DNA of 64,000 nucleotides from Pelagovum pacificum (GCF_016134045.1 NZ_CP065915.1:2356001-2420000); one strand, 5' to 3'. Positions 33,375-41,954 are shown, counted from the first letter of the stretch. Program-made: numbers and translations. Notes: a model not told the origin generated them from the sequence alone.

Positions 33375-33867
33375 TCAGCCGATCTTGCAGCCCCAGAAGG
33401 ACGTGTGATCGGCGGCGAACTAACCGTCCGCTACCAGGAAATACCTCTGCAGCTCGACGGTATCGCCCGCCGTCAGCGGGACCATGGTCTGATGCCAGAT
33501 CGCGGTGGCGAGCGAGACGTGGGTGGCGGAGATTTCGCCAAGGGAGCCGCGGATTTCGGTGGTGCCGTTCAGGACGAGCTGCCCGCAAATTCAGGCAGTC
33601 GTGCTGGCGTTGACCTTGTACATGAGCGTCGCGCCGAAGAGGTAGGTGCCATCGACCGGGCGCCACGAAATGGTTGTTCGCGGCGTCGAAGGCCCCCTGA
33701 GCGTTATGGTCAGTGTTGTTGAGGCCGATCTTCGTCCAGGTCCCGACGCCGACATAGTTGTCGTAGCTGGTGTACGCCTTGACGCGCGGCAGCCGGGGCT
33801 GATCGACGATCCCGTTAGCGTTGTCGACGCTGAGCCAGTCGAAAAGGTGCTGACGTCGGCCGAGCCA
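33375..33867 (-). pseudogene. Broken C1q-like phage tail/fibre protein end
   Basis: The translated pieces read GTWTKIGLNNTDHNAQGAFD, NNHFVAP, then in another frame DGTYLFGATLMYKVNA. After a stop come ICGQLVLNGTTEIRGSLGEI and TMVPLTAGDTVELQRYF, and a further stop precedes FAADHTSFWGCKIG. This is the usual C-terminal C1q-like domain of DUF2793-type phage tail proteins, here with one frameshift and two in-frame stops. The 5' side is cut off at the recombinase gene. It is the only structural-gene trace in either copy and shows that the ancestor was a tailed phage. Confidence 0.8.
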
Positions 33868-33868
33868 C

Positions 33869-34564
33869 TCAGCTGATCCTCCCCAACAGATTACGGACGT
33901 TCGACACATGCCACTTCCCGCCTCGTCTGGTTCGCATGCCTCGAGCGTTCAACTCGTCGGCAAGGGCCCGCAGGGACGTGTGACCGGCCTGTTGAATGGC
34001 GCGTACGATGGGGGACAGCGCCATGGCGAAGTCATTTGCGTTGCCCGCCACAGTGACCCTCAGCGCTTCTCCGCCCTTGGCCGCCCGCCTGAGCGCCGCG
34101 GCCCCGTTCGGGTTGCCAAGCTTGACCCCGCGCGCCTTGGCCGCCGCCAGCGCTTCCTTGGTGCGCCGCGAGATCGCTTCGCGCTCCTGCTCCGCCACCA
34201 GCGCCATGATCCCGACCGTCAGGTTGTTGGCCTCCGGCATGTCGCAGGCGACGAACCGGACGCCACTGTCGCGGAGGGTGAGCAGGAAGGCGGCGTTGCG
34301 GCTCAGACGGTCGAGTTTGGCGATGACCAGCGTTGCGCCGGTGAGACGGGCCAGGTGGAGCGCCTTCTCCAGTTCGGGCCGGTCGTTTTTCCGTCCGCTT
34401 TCGACTTCGGTAAAGCGGCTCAGGATCAAAGCCCCCTGCCCTGACGCATAATCGTCGATCGCCTTTCGCTGCGCTTCGAGCCCGAGACCCGATCGCCCTT
34501 GCCTGGCCGTGGAGACCCGCTCGTAGGCCACGAGCCGGAGGATCGGGGCAGTATCGTTGACCAT
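33869..34564 (-). CDS. Small serine recombinase (resolvase type), copy B
   Basis: This is the counterpart of the recombinase at 3,180-3,881. The nucleophile motif YERVS, DRLSRNAAFL, the helix LVAEQEREAISRRTK and a C-terminal part ending GMRTRRGGKWHVSNVRNLL are present. The first 165 residues are almost the same as in copy A, but the last 70 differ (for example VTVAGNANDFAMALSPIVRA). The ATG at 34,564 lies in a perfect 14-bp inverted repeat. The gene sits directly between the tail-gene remnant and the small terminase genes. Confidence 0.9.
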   Translation of the reverse strand: MVNDTAPILRLVAYERVSTARQGRSGLGLEAQRKAIDDYASGQGALILSRFTEVESGRKNDRPELEKALHLARLTGATLVIAKLDRLSRNAAFLLTLRDSGVRFVACDMPEANNLTVGIMALVAEQEREAISRRTKEALAAAKARGVKLGNPNGAAALRRAAKGGEALRVTVAGNANDFAMALSPIVRAIQQAGHTSLRALADELNARGMRTRRGGKWHVSNVRNLLGRIS

Positions 34565-34604
34565 GTACACACCTGCCTGACGTTGGTTGCGCAGGTGTGT
34601 ACAT
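34563..34604. promoter_or_regulatory. Perfect 14-bp inverted repeat at recombinase start (copy B)
   Basis: The arms ATGTACACACCTGC and GCAGGTGTGTACAT are perfectly complementary and flank a 14-nt spacer (CTGACGTTGGTTGC). The left arm covers the recombinase start codon. Its place and symmetry fit a recombinase site or an autorepressor operator. Confidence 0.65.
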
Positions 34605-34641
34605 CGCTCCGATGCCGCCGATCTCGTAGTCGTTTCTGCTC

Positions 34642-35154
34642 TCAGAGGCGCTCGCAGTCCGCGTCGAGCGTCAGCCCGGCCGGCTTGTCCTCGACAGGTG
34701 TGCCGTCCTTGTCCCGCAGCGTGCCGTCAGGCCCCCGCCAGACCAGTTCGATCCGGTTCAAGGTCGCTGTGCCATCTTCCGCCATCACATCAGACAGGCG
34801 CGTCCGGGAGGTCGGCGTGATCCCGAGCTCCGCCATGTAGCGCCCCATCAGCTCGAGCTGCTTGTTGGCGATCGCGATCCAGGGCGACTGCTGAACGTAG
34901 CCCGAAGGTGTCTTGATCAGCCTGGGGGTCTCTCGTTGTTTGCGGACCGCCTCGGCCCAGAGACTGTAGGATTGGCAATAGGCGGCGAAGGCAGCTCGGT
35001 CCGCCACGGTGAGGATGCCCGCCTCGTGGAGCGTGCGCGCGAGCCGACGCCACTCCTTGCGCGCATCCGCGTCGAGGTGGTCCGGACAGCGCGGCACGCC
35101 ACCCTCCTTGAGCCGCGGCGACATCGTCGGCTTGAGCTTTGGCCCGCGTCTCAT
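34642..35154 (-). CDS. P27-family phage terminase small subunit (copy B)
   Basis: The protein is identical to that encoded at 3,959-4,471, and the DNA differs by only a few bases. The same P27 features are seen (RRGPKLKP start, RCPDHLDADARKEWRR, TPSGYVQQSPWIAIANKQ). It overlaps the upstream gene by 4 bp. A working small subunit without a large terminase could package only with help from another phage. Confidence 0.9.
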   Translation of the reverse strand: MRRGPKLKPTMSPRLKEGGVPRCPDHLDADARKEWRRLARTLHEAGILTVADRAAFAAYCQSYSLWAEAVRKQRETPRLIKTPSGYVQQSPWIAIANKQLELMGRYMAELGITPTSRTRLSDVMAEDGTATLNRIELVWRGPDGTLRDKDGTPVEDKPAGLTLDADCERL

Positions 35155-35564
35155 GTCGTGGAGTCCGGCGCCTCGACGCCGATCCTCTGTTTGCGCTCTG
35201 CGATCTGGTCGAGCAACTTCGCCAGCGCGTCCGTCGCCTGCCCCTTGTGCGTCACGCTGGTCTCGCCGGAATGCTCGATGCCGGACGTCTCCTGCCAGCC
35301 CGCCTGTGTCTTGAGATAGAAGATAGACGAGGTGGTGCAGCCGGCACGGGCCTTCTGGAGCAGACCGTGGGCCACATGCGCGATGGCCTTCGCCTTACCC
35401 CTTTTGTAGTGCTCAAGAACCTCCGGATCTCGTTCGCAAATGGCACGGAAGGTATTGCGGGCGATGCCGAAGTAATCGGCGATCTGCTCCTGGTTCAGCA
35501 AGGCGGCGAGCGTCTCGACCTCGGAGCGCTGATGATCGTCGAGGGTGATCGGCTGCCGCCCCAT
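35151..35564 (-). CDS. HTH protein resembling a small terminase subunit (copy B)
   Basis: This is a 137-residue protein identical to the copy A product at 4,468-4,881, with the helix-turn-helix NQEQIADYFGIARNTF. Its place between the membrane protein and the P27 gene is unchanged. The complete identity between copies, compared with 80-90% elsewhere, points to recent duplication or gene conversion of this block. Confidence 0.65.
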   Translation of the reverse strand: MGRQPITLDDHQRSEVETLAALLNQEQIADYFGIARNTFRAICERDPEVLEHYKRGKAKAIAHVAHGLLQKARAGCTTSSIFYLKTQAGWQETSGIEHSGETSVTHKGQATDALAKLLDQIAERKQRIGVEAPDSTT

Positions 35565-35565
35565 C

Positions 35566-35787
35566 TCACGCTCCCTTTGCCGTCCAGCGGTCGAACAGGC
35601 GCCGCAGCGCGTAACTGCGCACCAGCGATACCGCCATGAAGGCGAGGCCCGTCAGCACCATCTGCCGGTGTTGAGCTTCGATGCCGACCAGGGGGAACAC
35701 GGCGAACTGCGTCGCAAGCGCGACGCCGTAGCCGACCACGACGTTCGCGATCGCCTCAACGAGCGACATCCGGCGCTCCTGGCTCAT
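35566..35787 (-). CDS. Small inner-membrane protein (copy B)
   Basis: This is a 73-residue two-helix protein equivalent to 4,883-5,104, with one residue change near the start (SQERRM instead of SQQRRM). Its ATG overlaps the methyltransferase stop. Function is unknown. Confidence 0.7.
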   Translation of the reverse strand: MSQERRMSLVEAIANVVVGYGVALATQFAVFPLVGIEAQHRQMVLTGLAFMAVSLVRSYALRRLFDRWTAKGA

Positions 35788-37052
35788 GCCGCCGCCTCCC
35801 CGCGTCGCTCGATCGCGGTCTCGGTGAACGTCGCTCCTCCGGACAGTTTGGCGTCCTGACCGGTGAAGGCCTGCCACCGCGTCACGGCCACATCGACATA
35901 GGCCGGGTCCAGTTCCATTGCGTAGCAGACCCTGCCCGCCGTCTCCGCCGCGATGAGGCTGCTGCCCGACCCGGAGAACGGCTCGTAGACCGCCTGTCCC
36001 GGGCTCGAATTGTTCAACATCGGCCGGCGCATGCACTCCACCGGCTTCTGCGTGCCGTGGACGGTCGCGGCGTCCTGATCCCGATTGGGGATGGTCCAAA
36101 GCGTGGATTGCGTGCGATCCCCCGACCAGTGTCCCTTCCCCCGTACGGCGTACCATGCCGGCTCATGCTGCCAGTGGTAGTGCCCCCGGCTGAGCACATG
36201 CCTGTCCTTGGCCCAGATGATCTGGCTGCGGATATCGAAGCCGGTGGCCACAAGACTGTTCGCCACGGTGGTTGCATGCAGCGCGCCATGCCAGACGTAG
36301 GCGACATCGCCGGGGAACAACGCCCAGGCCTCACGCCAGTCGGCGCGGTCATCATTGGCGACTTTGCCTGTGCGCCTGGTCTTCGACGCGCCGGTCTCGT
36401 TGCGCCAGGCCGGATCGTAGTTCACGCCGTAAGGCGGATCGGTCACCATGAGATGCGGCGTGACGCCATCGAGCAACCGATCGACGTCAGCCTTGCTGGT
36501 GGCATCCCCGCAGAGCAGCCGGTGCTGGCCCAGCAGCCAGAGGTCGCCGATCCGGCTGACAGGATTGGTCGGCGGGTCCGGCGTCACCTCCTCGCCGTCC
36601 TGAGCCTGTCCGCTCGCCAGCAGCGCATCCAGCTCCGCCCCGTCGAAGCCGAGACTGCCAAGGTCCACGCCGAGGTCTCCGAGGTCAGCGAGTTCGAGGC
36701 CGAGCAACTCCCGGTCCCATCCCGCCTGCTCCGTCAGACGGTTGTCCGCCAGGATGTAGGCCCGCTTCTGCGCCTCCGTCAGATGCGCCAGTTCGATCAC
36801 CGGAACGCTCGGGAGGCCCAGCTTCCGCGCGGCCAGCACGCGGCCATGCCCAGCGATGATGCCGCTGTCGCCATCGACCAGCACCGGGTTGTTGAATCCG
36901 AACTCGCGGATGGACCCGGCGATCAGCGCGACCTGCGCCTCGCTGTGCGTCCGGGCGTTGCTCGCATAAGGAACCAGGTCCGCAACCGGCCGATGTTCGA
37001 TCGACTGGGCTCCGATCGGCCCGCCTACCCGCTCTGCCACTGCCTGCGCCAT
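35784..37052 (-). CDS. ParB-domain DNA methyltransferase (copy B)
   Basis: This 422-residue enzyme is equivalent to that at 5,101-6,369. It has an N-terminal ParB-like domain with GHGRVLAARKLG, then the beta-class order DPPYG followed by FSGSGSS. It differs from copy A in short patches: the linker (GQAQDGEEVTPDPPTNPVSR), the WLLGQHRLL segment and LWTIPNRDQD. The target-recognition region between DPPYG and FSGSGSS is otherwise nearly the same, so both probably methylate the same site. Confidence 0.9.
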   Translation of the reverse strand: MAQAVAERVGGPIGAQSIEHRPVADLVPYASNARTHSEAQVALIAGSIREFGFNNPVLVDGDSGIIAGHGRVLAARKLGLPSVPVIELAHLTEAQKRAYILADNRLTEQAGWDRELLGLELADLGDLGVDLGSLGFDGAELDALLASGQAQDGEEVTPDPPTNPVSRIGDLWLLGQHRLLCGDATSKADVDRLLDGVTPHLMVTDPPYGVNYDPAWRNETGASKTRRTGKVANDDRADWREAWALFPGDVAYVWHGALHATTVANSLVATGFDIRSQIIWAKDRHVLSRGHYHWQHEPAWYAVRGKGHWSGDRTQSTLWTIPNRDQDAATVHGTQKPVECMRRPMLNNSSPGQAVYEPFSGSGSSLIAAETAGRVCYAMELDPAYVDVAVTRWQAFTGQDAKLSGGATFTETAIERRGEAAA

Positions 37053-37314
37053 ACCCCCGCTCCCGAAACTCGTGGCCCTCTGCCTGCCTCTCCCGGAAAG
37101 TCTATCACGACCGCTAAAACCCTGTCACCGTGACGAAAAACGACAATGAACGACATGAGCAGACAAAGTGCCGGACAATGACGCCAAGTCGCGCCACCTC
37201 GGCCAAGGTCAGCATTGCTGACCTTAATGCTCGATATCACGCGTGGCAGCTGCATGGCCTTGACCGCCGACCCGGCGCCGCGGACCATGACAACTGAGTT
37301 TGGAGTATGCGCTC

Positions 37315-37731
37315 ATGTTGAAGCCGTTTCTTTTAGTCCTCCTGTCAATCGTTCCAGCGGCATTGACCGCTCAGGCATCGCTGGAGGGCGTCGTCACTCA
37401 TGTTCGCGATGTCGATACGTTTGAGGTTGATGGCATCGCCATCCGCCTAAATGGCATTGACGGGCCGGAGCTGAACGAGCCCCACGGCCGGCAAGCAAGC
37501 GCATTCATGCAGCAGCTGGTCGACGGCCGCACTGTGACATGCGCTCTCAATGGGGAGCGCAATGGAGATCGGTTGATCGGCGTCTGCTTCCTCGACGGAC
37601 AGGATGTGGGCGCTCTTGCGATCGCTCAAGGCCTTGCCCTCGATTGCCGGCGTTACTCTGGCGGCCGCTACGCGCACCTGGAGCAGCCTGGTGCGGTCCA
37701 GCGTCTGGGTGGACGCGCCGGATACTGCTGA
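37315..37731 (+). CDS. Exported thermonuclease (SNase-like)
   Basis: This 138-residue protein has a signal peptide (MLKPFLLVLLSIVPAALTAQ) and a staphylococcal-nuclease fold (VTHVRDVDTFEVDGIAIRLN, GIDGPELNEPHGRQA). Basic and acidic residues of the active site (RLNGID, E in PELNEP, R in GRQAS) are plausibly kept. The end GAVQRLGGRAGYC is typical for short family members. GGAG lies 9 bp before ATG 37,315. With the next gene it makes a 1.2-kb insert that copy A lacks; the flanks rejoin at 6,638. Such nuclease genes travel as extra genes in prophages. Confidence 0.85.
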   Translation: MLKPFLLVLLSIVPAALTAQASLEGVVTHVRDVDTFEVDGIAIRLNGIDGPELNEPHGRQASAFMQQLVDGRTVTCALNGERNGDRLIGVCFLDGQDVGALAIAQGLALDCRRYSGGRYAHLEQPGAVQRLGGRAGYC

Positions 37732-37869
37732 TCTCGGCAACCTCCGAGAGAGGCTTCGATAGAGCACTGCGCCGGCATTCCCTGAGCCGAAGCCGAACCA
37801 GGTCCGAGGCCTTGCTCGAACGACAAGTGGCCGATTGCCTGATCGGCCATCGCGGATCTATCATTCAAA

Positions 37870-38499
37870 ATGCGCAGGCTGTGGTGGATCGTACCGATCG
37901 TCGCGGTGTGGGCGATCGCCAACACCGCGGATGATATCTCCGAGAAGACTCGAGGACCAACCTCGCCATCCGCTCAGACATTCCAGACCAATCCTGCAAC
38001 CGAGACGAACCTTTCAGGTCCTCAGGTCAATACCGATCGAGCGACCTATGAGTATGTCACCGGAGACCGCGTCCGGCTTCGGAGCGGGCCGACGACATCG
38101 GATTCCGTTCTCGGGCATCTCAACACGGGAGATCGCGTCAGGCTACTTGGAAGAAGCGGTTCTTGGAGCGAAGTAATTACCTCTTTCGGCAGAGGGTGGA
38201 TGTCGTCCGATTACCTTTCACCTGATCAGCCGCCGACCACTGTCAGAGCTCCTGCCACCCCTAGCAGACAGATCGCGGCACCAACGGACCGGGAGATACG
38301 CGACGCGAGAGCACAGATAATCCGCCAAAGTATCGCGAGCTACCAAGGATCATGCCCCTGCCCCTACAACATCGACCGGGCCGGGCACCGGTGTGGAGGC
38401 CGAAGCGCTTGGTCCAGACCAGGGGGCTTTAGCCCGATCTGCTACGACAGCGATGTGACCGACGCTCGTTTGCAGTCCTACCTCGCGAGGCAGCGATGA
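37870..38499 (+). CDS. SH3-domain protein of the nuclease pair
   Basis: This 209-residue protein has an N-terminal membrane segment or signal (WWIVPIVAVWAIANTADD) and a bacterial SH3 domain (TGDRVRLRSGPTTSDSVLGH, then RLLGRSGSWSEVI and GWMSSDYL). The C-terminal cysteine-rich part has SCPCPYNIDRAGHRCGGRSA and PICYDSDV. Genes of this type are regularly found next to the short SNase gene in alphaproteobacteria. A role in cell-wall binding or DNA handling at the envelope is possible. It belongs to the 1.2-kb insert. Confidence 0.8.
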   Translation: MRRLWWIVPIVAVWAIANTADDISEKTRGPTSPSAQTFQTNPATETNLSGPQVNTDRATYEYVTGDRVRLRSGPTTSDSVLGHLNTGDRVRLLGRSGSWSEVITSFGRGWMSSDYLSPDQPPTTVRAPATPSRQIAAPTDREIRDARAQIIRQSIASYQGSCPCPYNIDRAGHRCGGRSAWSRPGGFSPICYDSDVTDARLQSYLARQR

Positions 38500-38529
38500 C
38501 CGCCAACGTGGCGTGCCGCTTAACCAAGC

Positions 38530-38960
38530 AGTCACGATCGCGGCTTTGGTTGCCGGCCGTGAGCGCAAACCTGGCGGTATCCGCGTTCGGCAGTCTGAAT
38601 GCCGTCGCAGCTGACCTCGCCAGTCGTTCACTCTCGCGCGCGTCTCTCTCTATTGCTACCTACTGTCCCTGTCGGTTGGTGAGTCCTTGAGCAGAAGGCA
38701 TAGGACGACCAGCCCCGGCATTTGCCGAGGTGGGTCCCACTGCCATCAGCTGTCCGTGTCGGTCGGAGCCGCCCCGTCGCTTCAGGCCCCCGAGGTCGAT
38801 AAGGTCCTCTCCTCGAGGTCAGCCGCTACTTACGACACCGGACCCGGCACCGGGGGACGCGCTTCGGCCTTTCGGACTGCGCTCGGCATCTGTCCCCGCC
38901 CCGCGGTATGCCATCCTGCAACCGGCGCCACGGTCATGCAAACCCTCCGCCGATCCGGAC
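38530..38960. other. Conserved non-coding segment before the cargo slot (copy B)
   Basis: This is the counterpart of 6,640-7,075 with about 95% identity. No convincing gene is present. From about 38,960 to 39,259 the sequence differs from copy A except for the AT-rich element at 39,021-39,064, and I see no gene there either. Confidence 0.5.
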
Positions 38961-39017
38961 CACCAGCGAGCCCTGGGCTCGCCGAACATGGTGCTTCGAT
39001 TATCACACACAACTTAA

Positions 39018-39064
39018 TCCATTGAAATATAGTCATTTTATGACACACGCCGTCACACGACGAC
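39018..39064 (+). promoter_or_regulatory. AT-rich element conserved upstream of cargo (copy B)
   Basis: ATTGAAATATAGTCATTTT followed by the GTCACACGACGAC block matches the element at 7,131-7,175. It lies 200 bp before the first cargo gene. A shared promoter or operator is likely, but no exact boxes can be assigned. Confidence 0.4.
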
Positions 39065-39259
39065 ATGCTCCCGTGTGCGAGATCGATACAGCGCTGCTGC
39101 GTGAATTCAGGCTGCCCAACCGAAGCAACCCGCTAAGCGGAGCTGGCCATCGCCACTTGATTGCTCGTTGCCGGACCCTATTGCGATCATCTCGCGTCCG
39201 CGCCTGCTTTGACATACGGCTACATCTGCGCTGAACTGAGAGCCGGGAGGAGGGCCGTC

Positions 39260-40042
39260 ATGGGCCACAACACGCTCGGCGTAATACCGAACAACGTGAA
39301 GTGGCGGCGAGTGGTCGGGCTGCTCGGCTCAGACGCGGCCGGCCCGGAAGTCTTCGCAGCAAGCGCGCAAGCGGCCGAGCGGGATCTTCTGGACGCGTCC
39401 GATGATCCGGTCTTCGTCGAAGCCGTCAGGCTCCTGCTCGCGATCCCGGCTGCGGCAAGGTCGGAGGATTTCGGCGACGCACTGAGGCAACTGGACCTTT
39501 CCGTCGTGGATCAGCCAGAGTTGCTGGACATAATCGTTGCGACAGGCCAGCGGCTCGACAACGTGAGACGGTCGACCAACCGCCGCACCGACCTCGGCGA
39601 ACTCGCGGGCCGGGCGCTCACGGCCACGCTCTCTGACTGGATCGGTAATTCCTTGCCCGGGCTCTTCGAGGCGACGGCGGATGACGTCAGGCTCGCCGCA
39701 CGGACGCTGAGCTACTCCAAGCGGATCTCCGAACTCACCCGTGGGTATTTCGCGAACCTTACAAAGGCGACCCTCGCATATTGGCTGGAGCGCGATCTGA
39801 GCAACCACGTCGGGGCAGATGCACGGTTTGCCGCGCAGGGGAGCCGCAGCGCTTTCGACGAGGAACTTGGCGCGTACGCGCACGAGGCGACCAGAATCAT
39901 CAAGGAGTTCTCCAGCGGGTGGTACGGCAAGACACTGCACGACCGGGGCGGCTTCTCCGAGCACGATGCCGCCTCGTTCGGAGCAGTCAGCCTGAAGAAG
40001 ATCGTGGCAGAGTTAAAGGTGAAAAGGGTCGCTCATGGCTGA
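39260..40042 (+). CDS. Unknown 260-aa partner of the QueC-like enzyme
   Basis: I do not recognise this family. ATG 39,260 has a GGAGG site and gives an MGHNTLGVIPNN start; an open extension to 39,161 lacks such a site. The protein looks mostly helical and soluble (for example VFVEAVRLLLAIPAAARSED, ELAGRALTATLSDWIGNSLP, YFANLTKATLAYWLERDL). There is no signal peptide or catalytic motif. It overlaps the QueC-like gene by 8 bp, so they form one unit. Removal of Met would leave an N-terminal glycine, a feature I recall for partners of QueC-like enzymes in Qat and type IV CBASS defence. It is not QatB or a CD-NTase as far as I can see. Confidence 0.75.
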   Translation: MGHNTLGVIPNNVKWRRVVGLLGSDAAGPEVFAASAQAAERDLLDASDDPVFVEAVRLLLAIPAAARSEDFGDALRQLDLSVVDQPELLDIIVATGQRLDNVRRSTNRRTDLGELAGRALTATLSDWIGNSLPGLFEATADDVRLAARTLSYSKRISELTRGYFANLTKATLAYWLERDLSNHVGADARFAAQGSRSAFDEELGAYAHEATRIIKEFSSGWYGKTLHDRGGFSEHDAASFGAVSLKKIVAELKVKRVAHG

Positions 40043-41912
40043 ACCTGTAATCACCGTGTTCGAGGGCGATGACCGTCAGGAAATTCGGATCAACGGGCAG
40101 GATCCGACCTTCACCTTGGCGTTCGACGCGATCCGGGCCGCCGCCGTTACCGAGATCGATGACCTCGCGCTCGATTTCTTGGAGATCGCCGCCGCTGTGT
40201 TCGCCGCAGACAGTGGCTTCAAACGCGGCGGACCGACCCGGCCGCGAATGGGCGAAGACTGGCGTCGCGAGTTCCGGTTCCGCATTCCGGTCAGACGCTC
40301 CGAGATCTGGTCTAAGCCGGAGATCACCGACGCGCTTATCGCCGTGGCGGAGTTCCTCACCGAAGACAGCATGGCTTTCGAGTTCGCGGACGCAGAACCG
40401 GCCATACCGATTGATCCTTATTTCGACCTCGATACCAGCGGTGCGACGTACAAGGCAGACGAGGTCATCCTGTTCTCGGGCGGCCTAGACTCCTTTGCGG
40501 GGGCACTGGAAACGCTTTCGGCATCGACCGAACGGGTCATTCTGGTCACGCACCGGTCGGCTCAGAAGGTGATCCCACGGCAGGTAGAGCTCGGAGAAAT
40601 TCTAAAGAAGCGATTTGGGTCCCAGGTCATGCACCTGCAGGTTCAGGCGCGGCGGAAGGGCCAGCAGGGACGGGATGACACGCAACGATCCAGAACGCTG
40701 CTCTTCACGGCTCTCGGCCAGGCGGTCGCCCGAACATTCGGCGCCCGGCGCCTCAGCCTGTTCGAGAACGGCGTCATCAGCCACAATCTGCCGATCTCAC
40801 AACAGATCGTGGGCACCATGGCCACGCGCACGACGCACCCGCTCGGCCTCAAGCTCATGAACGACCTGCTGGGCCTCATCTGGCCCGGCGGGCCGTCCAT
40901 CCGCAATCGCTACGAATGGCTGACGAAGACGGATGTTGTCCGACGGGTTGCAGAATACGGAGCTGCCCGTGACATCCCGAGAACCGTGAGCTGCACAAGC
41001 ATTCGCGAGCAGACCAGTCGCCACACTCACTGCGGCGCCTGTACACAATGTCTCGACCGGCGGTTCGCCATTCTCGCGGCCGGACAAGCGGAACACGACA
41101 AGGCAGAGGACTACAAGACGGACATCCTGTTCGGCCCCCGCGATACGACGCGATCCCGCACATTCGCATTGGAGTGGACTCGGCACGCGATCCGCGTCGG
41201 TCAACTCGACCGCACGTCTGCCCTCACCGAGTTCGGGCAGGAGATCAGCCGCATCGTTTCAGGGAATCCCACGCTGTCGTCGCGGGAGGCCCTGGACAGG
41301 GTCCTCGATCTGCACCGGCGCCATTCCAGAGCGGTGCAAGACGTCATCGAGTCTGCGACCGTCACACAGGCAGGTGCGCTCGCCCGGCAGGCACTGCCCC
41401 GGACGTCGCTGCTCGTCCTGCATCTCAGCCAAGCGGGGCCGGAGTGTGCCGCCCCCTCTCGGCGGTTTGGCGACCTGTTCAGGCCAGCCAAATTAAACGA
41501 CGTCGAAGAGGTCGATATGGTCCCTGACCCTTCCGCGTTGCTCCGGGTCGCATTCTTCGAAGACGAGAACCACGTACTCGCGGTCGAGGGACTCGGGCGG
41601 GTCGAAGGAATGCCGGCCCGTGTCGCCCATGAACTGAAGCCCCAGTTCGACGTGGATCGCGCCGCGGGCCTGAAGCCCGATGACCACCGGTACGTGGAGC
41701 AACATCGGCTCGCACATCGGACAGGCCAGACCGCGGATGCCGCCCGGCAGAGCGTGCGTCGTTGCCGGCAGACACTCGCAAGCTTTTTCGAAGACGTCCA
41801 CGGTGAGCCCCCGCCACACGACCTCCTCATCGAGAGTCCGCGAGACCCGGCAACCCGAGGTTACCGGCTCGATCCGACCATGATCCCGATCTCGCGGGAC
41901 CGGGTGGACTGA
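40035..41912 (+). CDS. Large QueC-like PP-loop enzyme (candidate defence)
   Basis: This 625-residue protein has an N-terminal domain (1-140) of unknown fold. A QueC-like core with PP-loop SGGLDS at residues 148-153 and the NLPISQQIVG, ATRTTHP region follows (about 251-269). A zinc-type cysteine set is present at Cys320 and at CGACTQC, residues 333-339. The C-terminal part (370-625) is extra. True QueC of queuosine synthesis is about 230 residues, and no queD, queE or folE lies nearby, so this is not the housekeeping enzyme. QueC-like proteins occur in Qat (QatC) and type IV CBASS defence. Here only one unknown partner is present, without an ATPase, TatD nuclease or CD-NTase. It sits in the cargo slot of copy B. 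Confidence 0.85.
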   Translation: MAEPVITVFEGDDRQEIRINGQDPTFTLAFDAIRAAAVTEIDDLALDFLEIAAAVFAADSGFKRGGPTRPRMGEDWRREFRFRIPVRRSEIWSKPEITDALIAVAEFLTEDSMAFEFADAEPAIPIDPYFDLDTSGATYKADEVILFSGGLDSFAGALETLSASTERVILVTHRSAQKVIPRQVELGEILKKRFGSQVMHLQVQARRKGQQGRDDTQRSRTLLFTALGQAVARTFGARRLSLFENGVISHNLPISQQIVGTMATRTTHPLGLKLMNDLLGLIWPGGPSIRNRYEWLTKTDVVRRVAEYGAARDIPRTVSCTSIREQTSRHTHCGACTQCLDRRFAILAAGQAEHDKAEDYKTDILFGPRDTTRSRTFALEWTRHAIRVGQLDRTSALTEFGQEISRIVSGNPTLSSREALDRVLDLHRRHSRAVQDVIESATVTQAGALARQALPRTSLLVLHLSQAGPECAAPSRRFGDLFRPAKLNDVEEVDMVPDPSALLRVAFFEDENHVLAVEGLGRVEGMPARVAHELKPQFDVDRAAGLKPDDHRYVEQHRLAHRTGQTADAARQSVRRCRQTLASFFEDVHGEPPPHDLLIESPRDPATRGYRLDPTMIPISRDRVD

Positions 41913-41954
41913 GTCGCTAGTCAAAGCTGCCTTGGCGCCCCCAAAAGAACGACG

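Noticed and set aside
39260-41912. Housekeeping queuosine synthesis or a classical Qat system
   Set aside because: The enzyme is nearly three times the size of QueC and no queD/queE is present; Qat also needs an ATPase and a TatD nuclease, which are missing.
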